In this document: positions 9,559 to 15,179 of the stretch, in pieces
Numbering within the stretch: position 1 is the first letter of the stretch
How the letters are laid out: each line of letters opens with the position of its first letter
Source: CAZEZY01 sp964516635
GTDB taxonomy: Bacteria; Pseudomonadota; Gammaproteobacteria; Burkholderiales; Burkholderiaceae_C
Direction: 5' to 3'
Assembly (NCBI GenBank): GCA_964516635.1
Contig: CAZEZY010000055.1
Location: 1 to 15,179, forward strand
DNA length: 15,179 bases
Translations under genes and position numbers: made by a program
The notes under the pieces: model-generated
What the model saw: only the letters and a program-made list of their open reading frames with translations
Database searches by the model: none
Told to the model about the DNA's origin: nothing

Positions 9559-12550
9559 CCCCCCTCTTGCCGGCGATAGAACCCCTCTGAGCACGCCGGC
9601 GCCTGCGCCGGACGAACAGGGGCTCAAGGTGGTGGGCATCGGGGCATCGGCCGGAGGGCTGGATGCGCTCGAGAAGCTCTTCACGGGCCTGCCGCCGGAT
9701 GTCGATGCCTGCTTCGTGGTCATCCAGCACCTCTCGCCCGATCACAAGAGCATCATGGACACGCTGCTCGGGCGCCACACCGCCATGCCCGTGATCATGG
9801 TGGAAGACGGCATGAGGGTGGAGCCCAATCGGGTCTACCTCATACCGCCCGGGTCCATCATGCACATGGAAGGGCGCCACCTGCGTCTCACGCCCAAAGG
9901 GGCTCGAAGCCTGATCCTGCCGATCGACGTCTTTTTCCAGTCCCTCGCCAAGCACCACGGCCCCAACGCCATTGGCGTCATTCTGTCGGGGACGGGATCT
10001 GATGGCACACGCGGTGCGGTGGCCATCAACGAGGCCGGCGGTTTCCTGCTGGTGCAGGCGCCTGAAGATGCACGTTTTGATGGCATGCCACGCAGTGCCA
10101 TCGGGACCGGGCTGGTGGATGACATCCTACCGGTCGACTCCATGCCGGCGCGCATCCTGTCGCACCTGCGGGCTCAACCCACCGGCACCGAAGGCTCGGC
10201 CCGGACCTCGGTGCTGGACGAGTCCCTCCTGTCGATGCCGGCCGACACGGCGCTGACCAATGTGCTGCACGTGCTGCTGCATCACGGCGGCGTGAATTTC
10301 GAGGATTACAAACCCGGTACGGTGTTGCGGCGGATCGAGCGGCGCATGGCCGTGCGACAGGTGTCGTCCATCCAGGGTTACCTGGAACTGCTCAACCACG
10401 ACCGGGCCGAAGTCCTGACCCTGCGCCACGAACTGCTGATTCCCGTCACCAGCTTTTTCCGGGATCCGGAGGCCTTTTCGGCGCTGGCTCAGCAGGTCGT
10501 CGAGCCGCTCGTGGCCAGCCGAGAAGCCGGTCAGACCCTGCGCGTCTGGTGTGCGGGTGTGTCCACCGGTGAAGAAGCCTATTCGGTGGCCATGCTGTTC
10601 CTGGAGGCGTTCGAGCAACTCAAGCGCTGGCCGAGTCTGAAAATCTTTGCCACCGACGTCGAGCAGATGAACGTCGAGACCGGGGCGTCAGGCAGCTACC
10701 CGGAATCGATCGTGGCCGAAATCACCCCGGAGCGGCTGGAGCGCTTCTTTCACAAGAAGGGCAACCACTACGTGGTCAAGAACGAGTTGCGCCAGTGCAT
10801 CGTGTTTGCCCGCCACAACCTGCTGAGCGACCCGCCATTCACCAAGATGGACCTGGTGGTGTGCCGCAACGCGCTCATCTACTTTCGCAGTCCGGCACAG
10901 GCCAAGGTGCTGCACCGCCTGCATTACGCCCTCACGCCCCGCGGCTACCTGTTCCTGGGCAGCAGCGAAACGCTGGGCGATCTGCAGCGCGACTTCCACA
11001 CCCTCAGCGCTCGCCAGAAGATCTGGCAGGTGACCCGGCCTGCGACGCCGCCGCTCGAACTGAACCGGACCACGGCCGGCGCCAGTGCCCTGAATCTGAG
11101 CCAGACCCGGCCCGCCGCGACCCGCACACGCCGCATGAGCCAGGATGCGGTGGAAATGGGCCAGCAGGCCCTGATGCAGGCGTTTGGCCCGCCGCCGGCG
11201 GTCTTGCTGAATGCGGCACACGAACTGGTGCATGCCTTCGGCAACATCACGCCGTTTGTGAAGATACGCGAGGGGCAGATCACCCTCGACATCAACCGCA
11301 TGCTGCCCGACCCCCTGATTCCGGTCGCGGCGGCGGTGCTGTTCAAGAGCGCCCGCGAAGGCGGTCGCATCACTTCCGATGCGGTGCGGGTGCCCTTGCA
11401 GGACATCGCCGGCGACCCGGCCCATCCCGAAGGCGCACACCAGTTCGTCAAGCTGACCGCCATGCCGGCCGGCGATCTGGACGGTGAACGGCAGACGCTG
11501 CTGGTGTTCGAGCGGCTGAACGTGGCGGAAAAACCCGACCAGCCGGCATCGCTCGACCTGGCCAGCGAGACCACCGAACGCATCGAAGCCCTGGAGCACG
11601 AACTGTCTGCCACCCGCGAGAGCCTGCAGGCCACGATCGAGGAACTGGAAACATCCAACGAAGAGCTGCAGGCCACCAACGAGGAGATGATGGCTTCGAA
11701 CGAGGAGCTCCAAAGTTCCAACGAGGAACTGCAGTCGGTGAACGAGGAACTCAACACCGTCAACGCCGAATACCAGGAAAAGATCGACATCCTCAACCGC
11801 ATCAACGCCGATCTCGACAACCTGACCAAGGTGGTGGCCACCGGCACGGTGTTCGTGGATGACGAATTGCGACTGGTCCGCTTCAGCCCGGAGGCGGCCG
11901 GGATTTTCCGCCTGCGCGACAGCGACCTGGGGCGGCCGCTGGAAGACCTGAACCACCATCTGGATTACCCGGGTCTGCTGGCCGATCTGAAGGCCACGCT
12001 TCACAACGGCCAGATGCTCAGCAAGGACGTGGACGGTGCCGAGGGGCGCCGTTTCATGGTGCGCATGCTGCCCTATCACATCCCTTCCACGTCGGCTCGT
12101 GGCGTCGTGATCAGTTTCGTCGAGGTGACCAAGCTGCACCAGGCCCTGCAGCGCCAGCAACTGGTGATCGACGCGCTGGGCGAACACGTGGCGGTGCTCG
12201 ACACACAGGGTGACATCGTCATGGTGAATCAGGCCTGGCGTACCTTTGCGGCCTGCAATGGCGATGCCGCCCTGCAAAGCACCGGCGTGGGGGCGAACTA
12301 CCTTGATGCCTGTCGCCAGGCCATGGCATCAGGCGATGCCTATGCCCGAACCGCCGCCGAAAGCCTGGCGCGTGTGCTGCGTGGCGAACTCAGGACCTTC
12401 ACCCTCGAATACCCCTGCGATGCGCCCGATGAACCCCGCTGGTTCGTGATGCACGTGGCGGCCCTGGGCGGCGCACAGCCGGGCGCGGTGGTGAGTCACG
12501 TCAACATCACCGGTTGGCGCCAGCAGGCGGCGGCGTCACATGGCCGCTGA
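9548..12550 (+). CDS. CheB methylesterase-CheR methyltransferase-PAS fusion protein, copy 2
   Basis: The protein has 1000 residues and is colinear with the 987-residue copy 1 over its full length. CheB triad residues are S34, H61 and D152. CheR has TSFFRD (R305), FATDVE (367-372) and CRNALIYF (439-446). Its SAM motif reads AGVSTGEEAYS (336-346), where copy 1 has AGCSTGEEPYS. Then follow the PAS-like region (about 545-660), coiled coil (about 675-760) and two PAS domains (about 762-865 and 870-988). The CheB-CheR linker (about 208-235) and the stretch after CheR (about 495-525) are the most divergent parts. There is no receiver domain and no membrane segment. The ATG at 9548 has no Shine-Dalgarno site and lies 11 nt inside the kinase gene, so translation probably depends on coupling. 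The presumed reactions match copy 1, on an unknown protein. Two diverged copies suggest different partners or inputs. Confidence 0.9.
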   Translation: MIHDPPLAGDRTPLSTPAPAPDEQGLKVVGIGASAGGLDALEKLFTGLPPDVDACFVVIQHLSPDHKSIMDTLLGRHTAMPVIMVEDGMRVEPNRVYLIPPGSIMHMEGRHLRLTPKGARSLILPIDVFFQSLAKHHGPNAIGVILSGTGSDGTRGAVAINEAGGFLLVQAPEDARFDGMPRSAIGTGLVDDILPVDSMPARILSHLRAQPTGTEGSARTSVLDESLLSMPADTALTNVLHVLLHHGGVNFEDYKPGTVLRRIERRMAVRQVSSIQGYLELLNHDRAEVLTLRHELLIPVTSFFRDPEAFSALAQQVVEPLVASREAGQTLRVWCAGVSTGEEAYSVAMLFLEAFEQLKRWPSLKIFATDVEQMNVETGASGSYPESIVAEITPERLERFFHKKGNHYVVKNELRQCIVFARHNLLSDPPFTKMDLVVCRNALIYFRSPAQAKVLHRLHYALTPRGYLFLGSSETLGDLQRDFHTLSARQKIWQVTRPATPPLELNRTTAGASALNLSQTRPAATRTRRMSQDAVEMGQQALMQAFGPPPAVLLNAAHELVHAFGNITPFVKIREGQITLDINRMLPDPLIPVAAAVLFKSAREGGRITSDAVRVPLQDIAGDPAHPEGAHQFVKLTAMPAGDLDGERQTLLVFERLNVAEKPDQPASLDLASETTERIEALEHELSATRESLQATIEELETSNEELQATNEEMMASNEELQSSNEELQSVNEELNTVNAEYQEKIDILNRINADLDNLTKVVATGTVFVDDELRLVRFSPEAAGIFRLRDSDLGRPLEDLNHHLDYPGLLADLKATLHNGQMLSKDVDGAEGRRFMVRMLPYHIPSTSARGVVISFVEVTKLHQALQRQQLVIDALGEHVAVLDTQGDIVMVNQAWRTFAACNGDAALQSTGVGANYLDACRQAMASGDAYARTAAESLARVLRGELRTFTLEYPCDAPDEPRWFVMHVAALGGAQPGAVVSHVNITGWRQQAAASHGR
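11611..11800 (+). repeat. Coiled-coil-coding segment shared with 6763-6952
   Basis: This is the second copy of the 190-bp conserved linker-coding stretch, in direct orientation 4,848 bp downstream of the first. Most of the differences are synonymous, which points to strong constraint on the coiled coil, to recent gene conversion, or to both. Confidence 0.85.
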
Positions 12551-15128
12551 CCCCACCCGCCCACCGCTGGACCCGCTGGAGGCCTTGAGGGCCAAGGCCG
12601 AGGCCACGCTGGGCTTTGGCAAGCCATCGGCCGACCGGTCCGTCGAGGCGTCGCTGATCCTGCACGAGGAACTGCTGCAACAGAACGAGGAACTGCGCGC
12701 CGCGCAGCGGGACAACCGACGCCACTCGGCGCTTTACCGCCTCCTGTTTGATGCCTTGCCGATGGCCGCTTTCGTGGTGGATGGCGAAGGCCGGATGCGG
12801 GACTTCAACGTGCAGGCCCGTGACTGGCTACAGACCGATGGGGCGGTTCCCCTGCGCGACGACCCCTACCGGTTGCTCAACGCACTCATTCGCCCGGAGC
12901 GTTCCCGTTTGCAGGCGGCCTTGCGAAGACAGGACAACCGTTTCGAGCGCAAGGCGCTTCGGCTTCAGGTTGCGGCAGGCGAAAGCCGCCGAGTCGATCT
13001 GCTGATGGTCAGGCTGCCTTCGGATGGAGCGGTGGAAACCGGCTATCTGATCCTGCTGACCGACCGCACCCGTGAGCACGCGGCCCACATCGACCAGCAA
13101 CTGCTGCAGTCGTTGCTCGACAGCAGCCAGGCCTACATCTATGCCGTGGACACCGATGGCCGTTTGCTGGTGGCCAATCAGGCGCTGATACAGGCCGTGG
13201 GCAAGCGGCGCGACGAAGTCGTGGGCATGAAACGCGAGCAGTTCTTTCCGTTGCGCGACTGTCTGGAATACGCCCAGCACGACCAGCAGGTGATCCGGAC
13301 AGGCCAGCCGATCCAGATTCAGGAGGTGCGCCACATCGGGGTCGAGCGACAGGTCTTCGAGTCCCACAAGTTTCCGCTGTTCGACGAAAACCGCCAGGTG
13401 GTGGCCGTCGGCGGCATTTCGCTGGATGTCACCGGGTCGGTGGAAGCGCAGCAATGGCAGCGAATCAGCGAGATGGTGTTCCAGCGTTCGCGCGAAGCCA
13501 TCATGGTCACCGACGAAAAGGGCTGCATCATCCGGGTCAATCCGGCGTTCACCCTCATGTCGGGGTTTTCCGAGCAGGCCGTGATCGGTCGCCGCATGAG
13601 TTTGCTGCACTCGGGTGTCCACGATCAGGCGTTTTACGAAGGGATGTGGGCCGACATCCGCCGTGAGGGTTTCTGGCAGGGTGAGCTGGTCAACCGCACC
13701 GCCACGGGCGAGTCTTTCGTCGTGTGGGCCAGCATCAACGCGCTGCGGGACGACAAGGGCAAGCTCATCGGCTACATGTCGGTGGAAACCGATGTGACCG
13801 AACTCCACAACGTGCGCAAGGCCTTGTTGAGCCAGGCCACCACCGACCACCTCACCGGTCTGCCCAACCGGGCCATGTATCTGGAGCGGCTCGAACACCA
13901 CATCCAGCTGGCCAAGCGTTCCAGGCTGCCCTTTGCCGTGCTCTTTGCCGATCTCGATCACTTCAAGGAAGTCAACGACACCCAGGGGCATGACGTGGGC
14001 GACGATCTGCTGCGCCAGATTGCCCGCCGGCTGCGCGATGCGCTGCGGGAGCAGGACATGGTGGCCCGCCTGGGCGGCGACGAATTCGTGGCCTTGCTGC
14101 CCGGTACCGACCGTGAACAGGCCGAGCGTCTGGCGCGCCGCTTGCTCACCATTCTGCGTGCCCCACTGGCCTTGCAGAATCATCAGGGTTACGAGCCCCG
14201 GGCCTCGGTGGGGCTGGCGATGTACCCGGATGACGGTGAAACCGCCGAGGAGCTGATGAGCAAGGCCGATCAGGCCATGTATGCGGCCAAACGGGCGGGC
14301 CGCAACCAGCAGCAGTTTTTTGACAGCGCGCTCGACCAGCGCTCCCGCGAACTGTTCAACCTTCACGTCGACCTGCGCGTGGCCCTGACGCAGGATCAGC
14401 TGCGGGTGTTCTGGCAGCCCAAGTTCCGGCTCGACACCATGGCCCTGGTCGGTGCCGAGGCCCTCGTTCGCTGGGCGCATCCGGTCAATGGTCTGCTCGG
14501 TCCCAGGTCTTTTCTGCACGTGGCCGAGCAGTATCAGATGATTCGCGAGATCGACCGCTGGGTGTTGAAGCAGTCCTTGCTGCAGGTCTCCCGGTGGCGT
14601 GACCAGGGCCGCTGGCCAGCCGATTGGCGCCTGTCGGTCAACATGGATGCCAACCATTTCATGGCCGGGGACTGGATGGCTCACCTCGAGGGTGCCCTGA
14701 CCGATGCCAGGCTCGATCCGCAATGCCTCGAAGTGGAGCTGACCGAAACCGTCTGCGCCTACAGCACGCCCGAATCGCTGGCCGGTCTGAGCCAGCTGCG
14801 CGAGCTCGGTGTGCGGCTGAGCATCGACGATTTCGGGACGGGGTATTCCAACCTGGCCTATCTCAAGACCCTGCCGGCTTCGGTGCTCAAAATCGACCAG
14901 AGCTTTGTCCGCGGCATGACCGAACAAGAAGACGACCTGGTGCTGATCCGGACCATGATCGAGCTGGGCCAGAAGCTGGGTTTCGATGTGCTCGCCGAAG
15001 GCGTCGAGACCGAGCAGCATCGCCGGACCCTGATGCAGATCGGCTGCCAGCTCGGTCAGGGGTACCTCCTGAGCCCCCCCGTGAGTGGCGAGGAGTTCGA
15101 GCGCCGGTTTCTGCCTTCCGTGGCCTAG
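12540..15128 (+). CDS. PAS-PAS-PAS-GGDEF-EAL cyclic-di-GMP signalling protein
   Basis: The protein has 862 residues and is cytoplasmic. An N-terminal helical stretch (ILHEELLQQNEELR, 40-53) precedes PAS 1 (about 62-177), PAS 2 (about 188-298) and PAS 3 (about 308-425). The diguanylate cyclase domain (about 430-595) has DLDHFKEVND, an intact GGDEF (512-516) and an inhibitory RxxD (R503-D506) five residues before it. The phosphodiesterase domain (about 603-855) has EAL (640-642), N701, E733, E736, DDFGTGYS (763-770), K784, E820 and Q840. The residues expected for both activities are present, so it could make c-di-GMP from GTP and degrade it to pGpG, with PAS input choosing the direction. Which activity dominates cannot be read from the sequence. 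The start overlaps copy 2 by 11 nt; a weak AGGCGG lies 9 nt upstream. It is the last gene of the cluster and its likely output. Confidence 0.93.
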   Translation: MAADPTRPPLDPLEALRAKAEATLGFGKPSADRSVEASLILHEELLQQNEELRAAQRDNRRHSALYRLLFDALPMAAFVVDGEGRMRDFNVQARDWLQTDGAVPLRDDPYRLLNALIRPERSRLQAALRRQDNRFERKALRLQVAAGESRRVDLLMVRLPSDGAVETGYLILLTDRTREHAAHIDQQLLQSLLDSSQAYIYAVDTDGRLLVANQALIQAVGKRRDEVVGMKREQFFPLRDCLEYAQHDQQVIRTGQPIQIQEVRHIGVERQVFESHKFPLFDENRQVVAVGGISLDVTGSVEAQQWQRISEMVFQRSREAIMVTDEKGCIIRVNPAFTLMSGFSEQAVIGRRMSLLHSGVHDQAFYEGMWADIRREGFWQGELVNRTATGESFVVWASINALRDDKGKLIGYMSVETDVTELHNVRKALLSQATTDHLTGLPNRAMYLERLEHHIQLAKRSRLPFAVLFADLDHFKEVNDTQGHDVGDDLLRQIARRLRDALREQDMVARLGGDEFVALLPGTDREQAERLARRLLTILRAPLALQNHQGYEPRASVGLAMYPDDGETAEELMSKADQAMYAAKRAGRNQQQFFDSALDQRSRELFNLHVDLRVALTQDQLRVFWQPKFRLDTMALVGAEALVRWAHPVNGLLGPRSFLHVAEQYQMIREIDRWVLKQSLLQVSRWRDQGRWPADWRLSVNMDANHFMAGDWMAHLEGALTDARLDPQCLEVELTETVCAYSTPESLAGLSQLRELGVRLSIDDFGTGYSNLAYLKTLPASVLKIDQSFVRGMTEQEDDLVLIRTMIELGQKLGFDVLAEGVETEQHRRTLMQIGCQLGQGYLLSPPVSGEEFERRFLPSVA

Positions 15129-15179
15129 TGTCCGTCGCTCGGGGCGCGGCTGAAGCGGTTGTTTTCGTCGACCAGACGC
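15125..15179 (-). CDS. Unidentified protein, C-terminal fragment
   Basis: The last 55 nt read on the minus strand as RLVDENNRFSRAPSDGH followed by TAG (15127-15125). Eighteen codons are too few to identify a family, and I do not recognise it. The composition is protein-like (mixed charged and hydrophobic, no low complexity). The stop shares CTAG with the stop of the GGDEF-EAL gene, the same kind of compact convergent arrangement as thioesterase/proA. It could still be a chance open frame. Confidence 0.4.
   Translation of the reverse strand, partial: RLVDENNRFSRAPSDGH

Noticed and set aside
10688..12277. 529-codon open frame on the minus strand opposite CheB-CheR copy 2
   Set aside because: It lies antisense to the CheR, coiled-coil and PAS parts of a well-supported gene and has no domain motifs of its own.
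12828..15020. 730-codon open frame on the minus strand opposite the GGDEF-EAL gene
   Set aside because: It is very long but antisense to invariant GGDEF and EAL motifs. The translated product shows no fold signature and is explained by third-position GC bias.

Overview
The window is high-GC proteobacterial DNA. The protein signatures (MnmA start, ProA, the lipoprotein phospholipase D, the GGDEF-EAL architecture) fit a beta-proteobacterium of the Burkholderiales, most like Comamonadaceae such as Hydrogenophaga. The genus is an inference from sequence style, not a search result. A 100-N run inside one gene shows that this is a draft assembly.

Positions 1-4489 hold ordinary chromosomal genes. 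They are the start of mnmA (minus strand, cut by the window edge); a lipoprotein of the phospholipase D/cardiolipin synthase family (265-1836, +); a damaged luciferase-like monooxygenase gene (1870-2680, -) with an N-gap and an internal deletion; a small 4HBT thioesterase (2766-3212, +); and proA (3209-4489, -), whose stop overlaps the thioesterase stop by 4 nt. A 234-nt spacer follows (4490-4723). It contains a perfect 10-bp inverted repeat and should carry the promoter of the next gene cluster.

Positions 4724-15128 form one tightly packed cluster of four plus-strand genes: CheB-CheR-PAS fusion 1, PAS-PAS histidine kinase, CheB-CheR-PAS fusion 2, and a PAS-PAS-PAS-GGDEF-EAL protein. Gene 2 starts 8 nt after gene 1. 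Genes 3 and 4 each start 11 nt inside the preceding gene. All four proteins look cytoplasmic, with no signal peptide or membrane segment. The two fusions are full-length paralogues with intact CheB catalytic residues and recognisable CheR motifs. Neither fusion nor the kinase has a receiver domain, and no chemoreceptor, CheA or CheW is encoded here. I infer a non-canonical signalling module that couples PAS sensing, protein carboxyl methylation/demethylation and phosphotransfer to cyclic-di-GMP turnover. Its substrates and phosphoacceptor are not in the window. This module is the most interesting part of the sequence.

The last 55 nt appear to be the 3' end of an unidentified minus-strand gene that converges on the GGDEF-EAL gene. 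I saw no RNA genes, insertion sequences or CRISPR arrays.
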